Assembly: GCA_916613615.1 (NCBI GenBank)
Contig: OU744725.1
Coordinates: 64,364,575 to 64,428,574, forward strand
From: Steromphala cineraria
Lineage: Eukaryota > Mollusca > Gastropoda > Trochida > Trochidae
Reading direction: 5' to 3'
Length of the DNA: 64,000 nt
The position numbers were made by a program, and so were the translations under genes. Each line of letters opens with the position of its first letter. Within the stretch, counting starts at the first letter, position 1. Shown piece after piece: positions 34,301-49,800 of this stretch. The notes below the pieces were generated by a model. It worked only from the letters and a program-made list of their open reading frames with translations. It was not told the origin of the DNA and made no database searches.

Positions 34301-37300
34301 AAAGTAGGGTTGTGATATATCAAAATGTAGCTGAGATCATTTCGAACGACATAAGTTGGTCCAAAAATTCCAAAAAAACGACGGTTTTCCCAATATTTGA
34401 TGAAATCGCTTAATCAAGGGGCATAACTCTTACCCACTAAAATTTTCAAAGTTGCAAAAATAGGGTTGTGACCCATCTAATTGCTCCTGGGACCATCACG
34501 AAGAACTTTTATCCATTTCCGAAGACCAAAAAAGTGCCGGTTTTCGCTAATTTGGGCGTAATCCACTTATACAAGCCCCGTAACCCTCAACGCGCAAGAA
34601 TTCCAAGTCATCAAAGTCACCAAAAGTAGGGTTGTGATACATCAAAATGTAGCTGAGATCATTTCGAACGACATAAGTTGGTCCAAAAATTCCAAAAAAG
34701 CGACGGTTTTCCCAATATTTGATGAAATCGCTTAATCAAGGGGCATAACTCTTACCCACTAAAATTTTCAAAGTTGCAAAAATAGGGTTGTGACCCATCT
34801 AATTGCTCCTGGGACCATCACAAAGAACTTTTATCCATTTCCGAAGACCAAAAAAGTGCCGGTTTTCGCTAATTTGGGCGTAATCGCACTTATTCAAGCC
34901 CCGTAACCCTCAACGCGCAAGAATTCCAAGTCATCAAAGTCACCAAAAGTAGGGTTGTGATATATCAAAATGTAGCTGAGATCATTTCAAACGACATAAG
35001 TTGGTCCAAAAATTCCAAAAAAGCGACGGTTTTCCCAATATTTGACGAAATCGCTTAATCAAGGGGCATAACTCTTACCCACTAAAATTTTCAAAGTTGC
35101 AAAAATAGGGTTGTGACCCATCTAATTGCTCCTGGGACCATCACGAAGAACTTTTATCCATTTCCGAAGACCAAAAAAGTGCCGGTTTTCGCTAATTTGG
35201 GCGTAATCGCACTTATTCAAGCCCGGTAACCCTCAACGCGCAAGAATTCCAAGTCATCAAAGTCACCAAAAGTAGGGTTGTGATATATCAAAATGTAGCT
35301 GAGATCATTTTGAACGACATAAGTTGGTCCAAAAATTCCAAAAAAGCGACGGTTTTCCCAATATTTGATGAAATCGCTTAATCAAGGGGCATAACTCTTA
35401 CCCACTAAAATTTTCAAAGTTGCAAAAATAGGGTTGTGACCCATCTAATTGCTCCTGGGACCATCACGAAGAACTTTTATCCATTTCCGAAGACCAAAAA
35501 AGTGCCGGTTTTCGCTAATTTGGGCGTAATCGCACTTATTCAAGCCCGGTAACCCTCAACGCGCAAGAATTCCAAGTCATCAAAGTCACCAAAAGTAGGG
35601 TTGTGATATATCAAAATGTAGCTGAGATCATTTTGAACGACATAAGTTGGTCCAAAAATTCCAAAAAAGCGACGGTTTTCCCAATATTTGATGAAATCGC
35701 TTAATCAAGGGGCATAACTCTTACCCACTAAAATTTTCAAAGTTGCAAAAATAGGGTTGTGACCCATCTAATTGCTCCTGGGACCATCACGAAGAACTTT
35801 TATCCATTTCCGAAGACCAAAAAAGTGCCGGTTTTTGCTAATTTGGGCGTAATCGCACTTATTCAAGCCCCCGTAACCCTCAACGCGCAAGAATTCCAAG
35901 TCATCAAAGTCACCAAAAGTAGGGTTGTGATATATCAAAATGTAGCTGAGATCATTTCGAACGACATAAGTTGGTCCAAAAATTCCCAAAAAGCGACGGT
36001 TTTCCCAATATTTGATGAAATTGCTTAATCAAGGGGCATAACTCTTACCCACTAAAATTTTCAAAGTTGCAAAAATAGGGTTGTGACCCATCTAATTGCT
36101 CCTGGGACCATCACGAAGAACTTTTATCCATTTCCGAAGACCAAAAAAGTGCCGGTTTTCGCTAATTTGGGCGTAATCGCACTTATTCAATCCCCGTAAC
36201 CCTCAACGCGCAAGAATTCCAAGTCATCAAAGTCACCAAAAGTAGGGTTGTGATATATCAAAATGTAGCTGAGATCATTTCGAACGACATAAGTTGGTCC
36301 AAAAATTCCAAAAAAGCGACGGTTTTCCCAATATTTGATGAAATCGCTTAATCAAGGGGCATAACTCTTACCCACTAAAATTTTCAAAGTTGCAAAAATA
36401 GGGTTGTGACCCATCTAATTGCTCCTGGGACCATCACGAAGAACTTTTATCCATTTCCGAAGACCAAAAAAGTGCCGGTTTTCGCTAATTTGGGCGTAAT
36501 CGCACTTATTCAAGCCCCGTAACCCTCAACGCGCAAGAATTCCAAGTCATCAAAGTCACCAAAAGTAGGGTTGTGATATATCAAAATGTAGCTGAGATCA
36601 TTTCGAACGACATAAGTTGGTCCAAAAATTCCAAAAAAGCGACGGTTTTCCCAATATTTGATGAAATCGCTTAATCAAGGGGCATAACTCTTACCCACTA
36701 AAATTTTCAAAGTTGCAAAAATAGGGTTGTGACCCATCTAATTGCTCCTGGGACCATCACGAAGAACTTTTATCCATTTCCGAAGACCAAAAAAGTGCCG
36801 GTTTTCGCTAATTTGGGCGTAATCGCACTTATTAAAGCCCCGTAACCCTCAACGCGCAAGAATTCCAAGTCATCTAAGTCAACAAAAGTAGGGTTGTGGC
36901 ATATCAAAATGTAGCTGAGATCATTTCGAACGACATAAGTTGGTCCAAAAATTCCAAAAAAGCGACGGTTTTCCCAATATTTGATGAAATCGCTTAATCA
37001 AGGGGCATAACTCTTACCCACTAAAATTTTCAAAGTTGCAAAAATAGGGTTGTGACCCATCTAATTGCTCCTGGGACCATCACGAAGAACTTTTATCCAT
37101 TTCCGAAGACCAAAAAAGTGCCGGTTTTCGCTAATTTGGGCGTAATCGCACTTATTCAAGCCCGGTAACCCTCAACGCGCAAGAATTCCAAGTCATCAAA
37201 GTCACCAAAAGTAGGGTTGTGATATATCAAAATGTAGCTGAGATCATTTCGAACGACATAAGTTGGTCCAAAAATTCCAAAAAAGCGACGGTTTTCCCAA

Positions 37301-39363
37301 TATTTGATGAAATCGCTTAATCAAGGGGCATAACTCTTACCCACTAAAATTTTCAAAGTTGCAAAAATAGGGTTGTGACCCATCTAATTGCTCCTGGGAC
37401 CATCACGAAGAACTTTTATCCATTTCCGAAGACCAAAAAAGTGCCGGTTTTCGCTAATTTGGGCGTAATCGCACTTATTCAAGCCCCGTAACCCTCAACG
37501 CGCAAGAATTCCAAGTCATCAAAGTCACCAAAAGTAGGGTTGTGATATATCAAAATGTAGCTGAGATCATTTCGAACGACATAAGTTGGTCCAAAAATTC
37601 CAAAAAAGCGACGGTTTTCCCAATATTTGATGAAATCGCTTAATCAAGGGGCATAACTCTTACCCACTAAAATTTTCAAAGTTGCAAAAATAGGGTTGTG
37701 ACCCATCTAATTGCTCCTGGGACCATCACGAAGAACTTTTATCCATTTCCGAAGACCAAAAAAGTGCCGGTTTTCGCTAATTTGGGCGTAATCGCACTTA
37801 TTCAATCCCCGTAACCCTCAACGCGCAAGAATTCCAAGTCATCAAAGTCACCAAAAGTAGGGTTGTGATATATCAAAATGTAGCTGAGATCATTTCGAAC
37901 GACATAAGTTGGTCCAAAAATTCCAAAAAAGCGACGGTTTTCCCAATATTTGATGAAATCGCTTAATCAAGGGGCATAACTCTTACCCACTAACATTTTC
38001 AAAGTTGCAAAAATAGGGTTGTGACCCATCTAATTGCTCCTGGGACCATCACGAAGAACTTTTATCCATTTCCGAAGACCAAAAAAGTGCCGGTTTTCGC
38101 TAATTTGGGCGTAATCGCACTTATTCAAGCCCCGTAACCCTCAACGCGCAAGAATTCCAAGTCATCAAAGTCACCAAAAATAGGGTTGTGATATATCAAA
38201 ATGTAGCTGAGATCATTTCGAACGACATAAGTTGGTCCAAAAATTCCAAAAAAGCGACGGTTTTCCCAATATTTGATGAAATCGCTTAATCAAGGGGCAT
38301 AACTCTTACCCACTAATATTTTCAAAGTTGCAAAAATAGGGTTGTGACCCATCTAATTGCTCCTGGGACCATCACAAAGAACTTTTATCCATTTCCGAAG
38401 AGCAAAAAAGTGCCGGTTTTCGCTAATTTGGGCGTAATCGCACTTATTCAAGCCCCGTAACCCTCAACGCGCAAGAATTCCAAGTCATCAAAGTCACCAA
38501 AAGTAGGGTTGTGATATATCAAAATGTAGCTGAGATCATTTCGAACGACATAAGTTGGTCCAAAAATTCCAAAAAAGCGACGGTTTACCCAATATTTGAT
38601 GAAATCGCTTAATCAAGGGGCATAACTCTTACCCACTAAAATTTTCAAAGTTGCAAAAATAGGGTTGTGACCCATCTAATTGCTCCTGGGACCATCACGA
38701 AGAACTTTTATCCATTTCCGAAGACCAAAAAAGTGCCGGTTTTCGCTAATTTGGGCGTAATCGCACTTATTCAAGCCCCGTAACCCTCAACGCGCAAGAA
38801 TTCCAAGTCATCAAAGTCACCAAAAGTAGGGTTGTGATATATCAAAATGTAGCTGAGATCATTTCGAACGACATAAGTTGGTCCAAAAATTCCAAAAATC
38901 GACGGTTTTCCCAATATTTGATGAAATCGCTTAATCAAGGGGCATAACTCTTACCCACTAAAATTTTCAAAGTTGCAAAAATAGGGTTGTGACCCATCTA
39001 ATTGCTCCTGGGACCATCACGAAGAACTTTTATCCATTTCCGAAGACCAAAAAAGTGCCGGTTTTCGCTAATTTGGGCGTAATCGCACTTATTCAAGCCC
39101 CGTAACCCTCAACGCGCAAGAATTCCAAGTCATCAAAGTCACCAAAAGTAGGGTTGTGATATATCAAAATGTAGCTGAGATCATTTCGAACGACATAAGT
39201 TGGTCCAAAAATTCCAAAAAAGCGACGGTTTTCCCAATATTTGATGAAATCGCTTAATCAAGGGGCATAACTCTTACCCACTAAAATTTTCAAAGTTGCA
39301 AAAATAGGGTTGTGACCCATCTAATTGCTCCTGGGACCATCACGAAGAACTTTTATCCATTTC

Positions 39364-41299
39364 CGAGGCCAAAAAAGTGCCGGTTTTCGCTAATTTGGGC
39401 GTAATCGCACTTATTCAAGCCCCGTAACCCTCAACGCGCAAGAATTCCAAGTCATCAAAGTCAACAAAAGTAGGGTTGTGATATATCAAAATGTAGCTGA
39501 GATCATTTCGAACGACATAAGTTGGTCCAAAAATTCCAAAAAAGCGACGGTTTTCCCAATATTTGATGAAATCGCTTAATCAAGGGGCATAACTCTTACC
39601 CACTAACATTTTCAAAGTTGCAAAAATAGGGTTGTGACCCATCTAATTGCTCCTGGGACCATCACGAAGAACTTTTATCCATTTCCGAAGACCAAAAAAG
39701 TGCCGGTTTTCGCTAATTTGGGCGTAATCGCACTTATTCAAGCCCCGTAACCCTCAACGCGCAAGAATTCCAAGTCATCAAAGTCACCAAAAATAGGGTT
39801 GTGATATATCAAAATGTAGCTGAGATCATTTCGAACGACATAAGTTGGTCCAAAAATTCCAAAAAAGCAACGGTTTTCCCAATATTTGATGAAATCGCTT
39901 AATCAAGGGGCATAACTCTTACCCACTAAAATTTTCAAAGTTGCAAAAATAGGGTTGTGACCCATCTAATTGCTCCTGGGACCATCACAAAGAACTTTTA
40001 TCCATTTCCGAAGACCAAAAAAGTGCCGGTTTTCGCTAATTTGGGCGTAATCGCACTTATTCAAGCCCCGTAACCCTCAACGCGCAAGAATTCCAAGTCA
40101 TCAAAGTCACCAAAAGTAGGGTTGTGATATATCAAAATGTAGCTGAGATCATTTCGAACGACATAAGTTGGTCCAAAAATTCCAAAAAAGCGACGGTTTT
40201 CCCAATATTTGATGAAATCGCTTAATCAAGGGGCATAACTCTTACCCACTAAAATTTTCAAAGTTGCAAAAATAGGGTTGTGACCCATCTAATTGCTCCT
40301 GGGACCATCACGAAGAACTTTTATCCATTTCCGAGGCCAAAAAAGTGCCGGTTTTCGCTAATTTGGGCGTAATCGCACTTATTCAAGCCCCGTAACCCTC
40401 AACGCGCAAGAATTCCAAGTCATCAAAGTCAACAAAAGTAGGGTTGTGATATATCAAAATGTAGCTGAGATCATTTCGAACGACATAAGTTGGTCCAAAA
40501 ATTCCAAAAAAGCGACGGTTTTCCCAATATTTGATGAAATCGCTTAATCAAGGGGCATAACTCTTACCCACTAACATTTTCAAAGTTGCAAAAATAGGGT
40601 TGTGACCCATCTAATTGCTCCTGGGACCATCACGAAGAACTTTTATCCATTTCCGAAGACCAAAAAAGTGCCGGTTTTCGCTAATTTGGGCGTAATCGCA
40701 CTTATTCAAGCCCCGTAACCCTCAACGCGCAAGAATTCCAAGTCATCAAAGTCACCAAAAATAGGGTTGTGATATATCAAAATGTAGCTGAGATCATTTC
40801 GAACGACATAAGTTGGTCCAAAAATTCCAAAAAAGCAACGGTTTTCCCAATATTTGATGAAATCGCTTAATCAAGGGGCATAACTCTTACCCACTAAAAT
40901 TTTCAAAGTTGCAAAAATAGGGTTGTGACCCATCTAATTGCTCCTGGGACCATCACAAAGAACTTTTATCCATTTCCGAAGACCAAAAAAGTGCCGGTTT
41001 TCGCTAATTTGGGCGTAATCGCACTTATTCAAGCCCCGTAACCCTCAACGCGCAAGAATTCCAAGTCATCAAAGTCACCAAAAGTAGGGTTGTGATATAT
41101 CAAAATGTAGCTGAGATCATTTCGAACGACATAAGTTGGTCCAAAAATTCCAAAAAAGCAACGGTTTTCCCAATATTTGATGAAATCGCTTAATCAAGGG
41201 GCATAACTCTTACCCACTAAAATTTTCAAAGTTGCAAAAATAGGGTTGTGACCCATCTAATTGCTCCTGGGACCATCACGAAGAACTTTTATCCATTTC
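39364..41299 (+). repeat. Three-monomer higher-order block (2 x 968 bp)
   Basis: The rare one-base-deleted variant CGAGGCC is at 39364 and 40332. TCAACAAAAG, CTAACATTTTC, CACCAAAAATAGG, GCAACGG and CACAAAG follow at the same offsets in both copies. 968 is three monomers minus the one deleted base. Confidence 0.85.
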
Positions 41300-44200
41300 C
41301 GAAGACCAAAAAAGTGCCGGTTTTCGCTAATTTGGGCGTAATCGCACTTATTCAAGCCCCGTAACCCTCAACGCGCAAGAATTCCAAGTCATCAAAGTCA
41401 CCAAAAGTAGGGTTGTGATATATCAAAATGTAGCTGAGATCATTTCGAACGACATAAGTTGGTCCAAAAATTCCAAAAAAGCGACGGTTTTTCCCAATAT
41501 TTGATGAAATCGCTTAATCAAGGGGCATAACTCTTACCCACTAACATTTTCAAAGTTGCAAAAATAGGGTTGTGACCCATCTAATTGCTCCTGGGACCAT
41601 CACGAAGAACTTTTATCCATTTCCGAAGACCAAAAAAGTGCCGGTTTTCGCTAATTTGGGCGTAATCGCACTTATTCAAGCCCCGTAACCCTCAACGCGC
41701 AAGAATTCCAAGTCATCAAAGTCACCAAAAGTAGGGTTGTGATATATCAAAATGTAGCTGAGATCATTTCGAACGACATAAGTTGGTCCAAAAATTCCAA
41801 AAAAGCGACGGTTTTCCCAATATTTGATGAAATTGCTTAATCAAGGGGCATAACTCTTACCCACTAAAATTTTCAAAGTTGCAAAAATAGGGTTGTGACC
41901 CATCTAATTGCTCCTGGGACCACACGAAGAACTTTTATCCATTTCCGAAGACCAAAAAAGTGCCGGGTTTTCGCTAATTTGGGCGTAATCGCACTTATTC
42001 AAGCCCCGTAACCCTCAACGCGCAAGAATTCCAAGTCATCAAAGTCACCAAAAAGTAGGGTTGTGATATATCAAAATGTAGCTGAGATCATTTCGAACGA
42101 CATAAGTTGGTCCAAAAATTCCAAAAAAGCGACGGTTTTCCCAATATTTGATGAAATCGCTTAATCAAGGGGCATAACTCTTACCCACTAAAATTTTCAA
42201 AGTTGCAAAAATAGGGTTGTGACCCATCTAATTGCTCCTGGGACCATCACAAAGAACTTTTATCCATTTCCGAAGACCAAAAAAGTGCCGGTTTTCGCTA
42301 ATTTGGGCGTAATCGCACTTATTCAAGCCTCGTAACCCTCAACGCGCAAGAATTCCAAGTCATCAAAGTCACCAAAAGTAGGGTTGTGATATATCAAAAT
42401 GTAGCTGAGATCACGAACGACATAAGTTGGTCCAAAAATTCCAAAAAAGCAACGGTTTTCCCCCAATATTTGATGAAATCGCTTAATCAAGGGGCATAAC
42501 TCTTACCCACTAAAATTTTCAAAGTTGCAAAAATAGGGTTGTGACCCATCTAATTGCTCCTGGGACCATCACGAAGAACTTTTATCCATTTCCGAAGACC
42601 AAAAAAGTGCCGGTTTTCGCTAATTTGGGCGTAATCGCACTTATTCAAGCCCCGTAACCCTCAACGCGCAAGAATTCCAAGTCATCAAAGTCACCAAAAG
42701 TAGGGTTGTGATATATCAAAATGTAGCTGAGATCATTTCGAACGACATAAGTTGGTCCAAAAATTCCAAAAAAGCGACGGTTTTCCCAATAGTTGATGAA
42801 ATCGCTTAATCAAGGGGCATAACTCTTACCCACTAAAATTGTCAAAGTTGCAAAAAATAGGGTTGTGACCCATCTAATTGCTCCTGGGACCATCACGAAG
42901 AACTTTTATCCATTTCCGAAGACCAAAAAAGTGCCGGTTTTCGCTAATTTGGGCGTAATCGCACTTATTCAAGCCCCGTAACCCTCAACGCGCAAGAATT
43001 CCAAGTCATCAAAGTCACCAAAAGTAGGGTTGTGATATATCAAAATGTAGCTGAGATCATTTCGAAAGACATAAGTTGGTCCAAAAATTCCAAAAAAAGC
43101 GACGGTTTTCCCAATATTTGATGAAATTGCTTAATCAAGGGGCATAACTCTTACCCACTAAAATTTTCAAAGTTGCAAAAATAGGGTTGTGACCCATCTA
43201 ATTGCTCCTGGGACCATCACGAAGAACTTTTATCCATTTCCGAAGACCAAAAAAGTGCCGGTTTTCGCTAATTTGGGCGTAATCGCACTTATTCAAGCCC
43301 CGTAACCCTCAACGCGCAAGAATTCCAAGTCATCAAAGTCACCAAAAGTAGGGTTGTGATATATCAAAATGTAGCTGAGATCATTTCGAACGACATCAGT
43401 TGGTCCAAAAATTCCAAAAAAGCGACGGTTTTCCCAATATTTGATGAAATCGCTTAATCAAGGGGCATAACTCTTACCCACTAAAATTTTCAAAGTTGCA
43501 AAAATAGGGTTGTGACCCATCTAATTGCTCCTGGGACCATCACGAAGAACTTTTATCCATTTCCGAAGACCAAAAAAGTGCCGGTTTTCGCTAATTTGGG
43601 CGTAATCGCACTTATTCAAGCCCCGTAACCCTCAACGCGCAAGAATTCCAAGTCATCAAAGTCACCAAAAGTAGGGTTGTGATATATCAAAATGTAGCTG
43701 AGATCATTTAGAACGACATAAGTTGGTCCAAAAATTCCAAAAAGCGACGGTTTTCCCAATATTTGATGAAATCGCTTAATCAAGGGGCATAACTCTTACC
43801 CACTAAAATTTTCAAAGTTGCAAAAATAGGGTTGTGACCCATCTAATTGCTCCTGGGACCATCACGAAGAACTTTTGTCCATTTCCGAAGACCAAAAAAG
43901 TGCCGGTTTTCGCTAATTTGGGCGTAATCGCACTTATTCAAGCCCCGTAACCCTCAACGCGCAAGAATTCCAAGTCATCAAAGTCACCAAAAGTAGGGTT
44001 GTGATATATCAAAATGTAGCTGAGATCATTTCGAACGACATAAGTTGGTCCAAAAATTCCAAAAAGCGACGGTTTTCCCAATATTTGATGAAATCGCTTA
44101 ATCAAGGGGCATAACTCTTACCCACTAAAATTTTCAAAGTTGCAAAAATAGGGTTGTGACCCATCTAATTGCTCCTGGGACCATCACGAAGAACTTTTAT

Positions 44201-46825
44201 CCATTTCCGAAGACCAAAAAAGTGCCGGTTTTCGCTAATTTGGGCGTAATCGCACTTATTCAAGCCCCGTAAACCCTCAACGCGCAAGAATTCCAAGTCA
44301 TCAAAGTCACCAAAAGTAGGGTTGTGATATATCAAAATGTAGCTGAGATCATTTCGAACGACATAAGTTGGTCCAAAAATTCCAAAAAAGCGACGGTTTT
44401 CCCAATATTTGATGAAATCGCTTAATCAAGGGGCATAACTCTTACCCACTAAAATTTTCAAAGTTGCAAAAATAGGGTTGTGACCCATCTAATTGCTCCT
44501 GGGACCATCACGAAGAACTTTTATCCATTTCCGAAGACCAAAAAAGTGCCGGTTTTTGCTAATTTGGGCGTAATCGCACTTATTCAAGCCCCGTAACCCT
44601 CAACGCGCAAGAATTCCAAGTCATCAAAGTCACCAAAAGTAGGGTTGTGATATATCAAAATGTAGCTGAGATCATTTCGAACGACATAAGTTGGTCCAAA
44701 AATTCCAAAAAAGCGACGGTTTTCCCAATATTTGATGAAATCGCTTAATCAAGGGGCATAACTCTTACCCACTAAAATTTTCAAAGTTGCAAAAATAGGG
44801 GTTGTGACCCATCTAATTGCTCCTGGGACCATCACGAAGAACTTTTATCCATTTCCGAAGACCAAAAAAGTGCCGGTTTTCGCTAATTTGGGCGTAATCG
44901 CACTTATTCAAGCCCCGTAACCCCTCAACGCGCAAGAATTCCAAGTCATCAAAGTCACCAAAAGTAGGGTTGTGATATATCAAAATGTAGCTGAGATCAT
45001 TTCGAACGACATAAGTTGGTCCAAAAATTCCAAAAAAGCGACGGTTTTCCCAATATTTGATGAAATCGCTTAATCAAGGGGGCATAACTCTTACCCACTA
45101 AAATTTTCAAAGTTGCAAAAATAGGGTTGTGACCCATCTAATTGCTCCTGGGACCATCACGAAGAACTTTTATCCATTTCCGAAGACCAAAAAAAGTGCC
45201 GGTTTTCGCTAATTTGGGCGTAATCGCACTTATTCAAGCCCCGTAACCCTCAACGCGCAAGAACTCCAAATCATCAAAGTCACCAAAAGTAGGGTTGTGA
45301 TATATCAAAATGTAGCTGAGATCATTTCTAACGACATAAGTTGGTCCAAAAATTCCAAAAAAGCAACGGTTTTCCCAATATTTGATGAAATCGCTTAATC
45401 AAGGGGCATAACTCTTACCCACTAAAATTTTCAAAGTTGCAAAAATAGGGTTGTGACCCATCTATTTGCTCCTGGGACCATCACAAAGAACTTTTATCCA
45501 TTTCCGAAGACCAAAAAAGTGCCGGTTTTCGCTAATTTGGGCGTAATCGCACTTATTCAAGCCCCGTAACCCTCAACGCGCAAGAATTCCAAGTCATCAA
45601 AGTCACCAAAAGTAGGGTTGTGATATATCAAAATGTAGCTGAGATCATTTCGAACGACATAAGTTGGTCCAAAAATTCCAAAAAAGCGACGGTTTTCCCA
45701 ATATTTGATGAAATCGCTTAATCAAGGGGCATAACTCTTACCCACTAAAATTTTCAAAGTTGCAAAAATAGGGTTGTGACCCATCTAATTGCTCCTGGGA
45801 CCATCACGAAGAACTTTTATCCATTTCCGAAGACCAAAAAAGTGCCGGTTTTCGCTAATTTGGGCGTAATCGCACTTATTCAAGCCCCGTAACCCTCAAC
45901 GCGCAAGAACTCCAAATCATCAAAGTCACCAAAAGTAGGGTTGTGATATATCAAAATGTAGCTGAGATCATTTCTAACGACATAAGTTGGTCCAAAAAAT
46001 TCCAAAAAAGCAACGGTTTTCCCAATATTTGATGAAATCGCTTAATCAAGGGGCATAACTCTTACCCACTAAAATTTTCAAAGTTGCAAAAATAGGGTTG
46101 TGACCCATCTAATTGCTCCTGGGACCATCACAAAGAACTTTTATCCATTTCCGAAGACCAAAAAAGTGCCGGTTTTCGCTAATTTGGGCGTAATCGCACT
46201 TATTCAAGCCCCGTAACCCTCAACGCGCAAGAATTCCAAGTCATCAAAGTCACCAAAAGTAGGGTTGTGATATATCAAAATGTAGCTGAGAACATTTCGA
46301 ACGACATAAGTTGGTCCAAAAATTCCAAAAAAGCGACGGTTTTCCCAATATTTGATGAAATCGCTTAATCAAGGGGCATAACTCTTACCCACTAAAATTT
46401 TCAAAGTTGCAAAAATAGGGTTGTGACCCATCTAATTGCTCCTGGGACCATCACGAAGAACTTTTATCCATTTCGCGAAGACCAAAAAAGTGCCGGTTTT
46501 CGCTAATTTGGGCGTAATCGCACTTATTCAAGCCCCGTAACCCTCAACGCGCAAGAATTCCAAGTCATCAAAGTCACCAAAAGTAGGGTTGTGATATATC
46601 AAAATGTAGCTGAGATCATTTCGAACGACATAAGTTGGTCCAAAAATTCCAAAAAAGCGACGGTTTTCCCAATATTTGATGAAATCGCTTAATCAAGGGG
46701 CATAACTCTTACCCACTAAAATTTTCAAAGTTGCAAAAATAGGGTTGTGACCCATCTAATTGCTCCTGGGACCATCACGAAGAACTTTTATCCATTTCCG
46801 AAGACCAAAAAAGTGCCGGTTTTCG

Positions 46826-49800
46826 CTACTTTGGGCGTAATCGCACTTATTCAAGCCCCGTAACCCTCAACGCGCAAGAATTCCAAGTCATCAAAGTCAC
46901 CAAAAGTAGGGTTGTGATATATCAAAATGTAGCTGAGATAATTTCGAACGACATAAGTTGGTCCAAAAATTCCCAAAAAGCGACGGTTTTCCCAATATTT
47001 GATGAAATCGCTTAATCAAGGGGCATAACTCTTACCCACTAAAATTTTCAAAGTTGCAAAAATAGGGTTGTGACCCATCTAATTGCTCCTGGGACCATCA
47101 CGAAGAACTTTTATCCATTTCCGAAGACCCAAAAAGTGCCGGTTTTCGCTAATTTGGGCGTAATCGCACTTATTCAAGCCCCGTAACCCTCAACGCGCAA
47201 GAATTCCATGTCATCAAAGTCACCAAAAGTAGGGTTGTGATATATCAAAATGTAGCTGAGATCATTTCGAACGACATAAGTTGGTCCAAAAATTCCAAAA
47301 AAGCGACGGTTTTCCCAATATTTGATGAAATCGCTTAATCAAGGGGCATAACTCTTACCCACTAAAATTTTCAAAGTTGCAAAAATAGGGTTGTGACCCA
47401 TCTAATTGCTCCTGGGACCATCACAAAGAACTTTTATCCATTTCCGAAGACCAAAAAAGTGCCGGTTTTCGCTAATTTGGGCGTAATCGCACTTATTCAA
47501 GCCCCGTAACCCTCAACGCGCAAGAATTCCAAGTCATCAAAGTCACCAAAAGTAGGGTTGTGATATATCAAAATGTAGCTGAGATCATTGTCGAACGACA
47601 TAAGTTGGTCCAAAAATTCCAAAAAAGCGACGGTTTTCCCAATATTTGATGAAATCGCTTAATCAAGGGGCATAACTCTTACCCACTAAAATTTTCAAAG
47701 TTGCAAAAATAGGGTTGTGACCCATCTAATTGCTCCTGGGACCATCACGAAGAACTTTTATCCATTTCCGAAGACCAAAAAAGTGCCGGTTTTCGCTAAT
47801 TTGGGCGTAATCGCACTTATTCAAGCCCCGTAACCCTCAACGCGCAAGAATTCCAAGTCATCAAAGTCACCAAAAGTAGGGTTGTGATATATCAAAATGT
47901 AGCTGAGATCATTTCTAACGACATAAGTTGGTCCAAAAATTCCAAAAAAGCGACGGTTTTCCCAATATTTGATGAAATCGCTTAATCAAGGGGCATAACT
48001 CTTACCCACTAAAATTTTCAAAGTTGCAAAAATAGGGTTGTGACCCATCTAATTGCTCCTGGGACCATCACGAAGAACTTTTATCCATTTCCGAAGACCA
48101 AAAAAGTGCCGGTTTTCGCTAATTTGGGCGTAATCGCACTTATTCAAGACCTGTAACCCTCAACGCGCAAGAATTCCAAGTCATCAAAGTCACCAAAAGT
48201 AGGGTTGTGATATATCAAAATGTAGCTGAGATCATTTCGAACGACATAAGTTGGTCCAAAAATTCCAAAAAAGCGACGGTTTTTCCCAATATTTGATGAA
48301 ATCGCTTAATCAAGGGGCATAACTCTTACCCACTAAAATTTTCAAAGTTGCAAAAATAGGGTTGTGACCCATCTAATTGCTCCTGGGACCATCACGAAGA
48401 ACTTTTATCCATTTCCGAAGACCAAAAAAGTGCCGGTTTTCGCTAATTTGGGCGTAATCGCACTTATTCAAGCCCCGTAACCCTCAACGCGCAAGAATTC
48501 CAAGTCATCAAAGTCACCAAAAGTAGGGTTGTGATATATCAAAATGTAGCTGAGATCATTTCGAACGACATAAGTTGGTCCAAAAATTCCAAAAAAGCGA
48601 CGGTTTTCCCAATATTTGATGAAATCGCTTAATCAAGGGGCATAACTCTTACCCACTAAAATTTTCAAAGTTGCAAAAATAGGGTTGTGACCCATCTAAT
48701 TGCTCCTGGGACCATCACGAAGAACTTTTATCCATTTCCGAAGACCAAAAAAGTGCCGGTTTTCGCTACTTTGGGCGTAATCGCACTTATTCAAGCCCCG
48801 TAACCCTCAACGCGCAAGAATTCCAAGTCATCAAAGTCACCAAAAGTAGGGTTGTGATATATCAAAATGTAGCTGAGATAATTTCGAACGACATAAGTTG
48901 GTCCAAAAATTCCAAAAAAGCGACGGTTTTCCCAATATTTGATGAAATCGCTTAATCAAGGGGCATAACTCTTACCCACTAAAATTTTCAAAGTTGCAAA
49001 AATAGGGTTGTGACCCATCTAATTGCTCCTGGGACCATCACGAAGAACTTTTATCCATTTCCGAAGACCAAAAAAGTGCCGGTTTTCGCTAATTTGGGCG
49101 TAATCGCACTTATTCAAGCCCCGTAACCCCTCAACGCGCAAGAATTCCAAGTCATCAAAGTCACCAAAAGTAGGGTTGTGATATATCAAAATGTAGCTGA
49201 GATCATTTCGAACGACATAAGTTGGTCCAAAAATTCCAAAAAAGCGACGGTTTTTCCCAATATTTGATGAAATCGCTTAATCAAGGGGCATAACTCTTAC
49301 CCACTAAAATTTTCAAAGTTGCAAAAATAGGGTTGTGACCCATCTAATTGCTCCTGGGACCATCACGAAGAACTTTTATCCATTTCCGAAGACCAAAAAA
49401 GTGCCGGTTTTCGCTACTTTGGGCGTAATCGCACTTATTCAAGCCCCGTAACCCTCAACGCGCAAGAATTCCAAGTCATCAAAGTCACCAAAAGTAGGGT
49501 TGTGATATATCAAAATGTAGCTGAGATAATTTCGAACGACATAAGTTGGTCCAAAAATTCCCAAAAAGCGACGGTTTTCCCAATATTTGATGAAATCGCT
49601 TAATCAAGGGGCATAACTCTTACCCACTAAAATTTTCAAAGTTGCAAAAATAGGGTTGTGACCCATCTAATTGCTCCTGGGACCATCACGAAGAACTTTT
49701 ATCCATTTCCGAAGACCCAAAAAGTGCCGGTTTTCGCTAATTTGGGCGTAATCGCACTTATTCAAGCCCCGTAACCCTCAACGCGCAAGAATTCCATGTC

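Noticed and set aside
35759..36028. 89-codon frame in the satellite
   Set aside because: It exists only because one monomer has an extra C (CCCCCGTAACC). All other monomers are closed in this frame.
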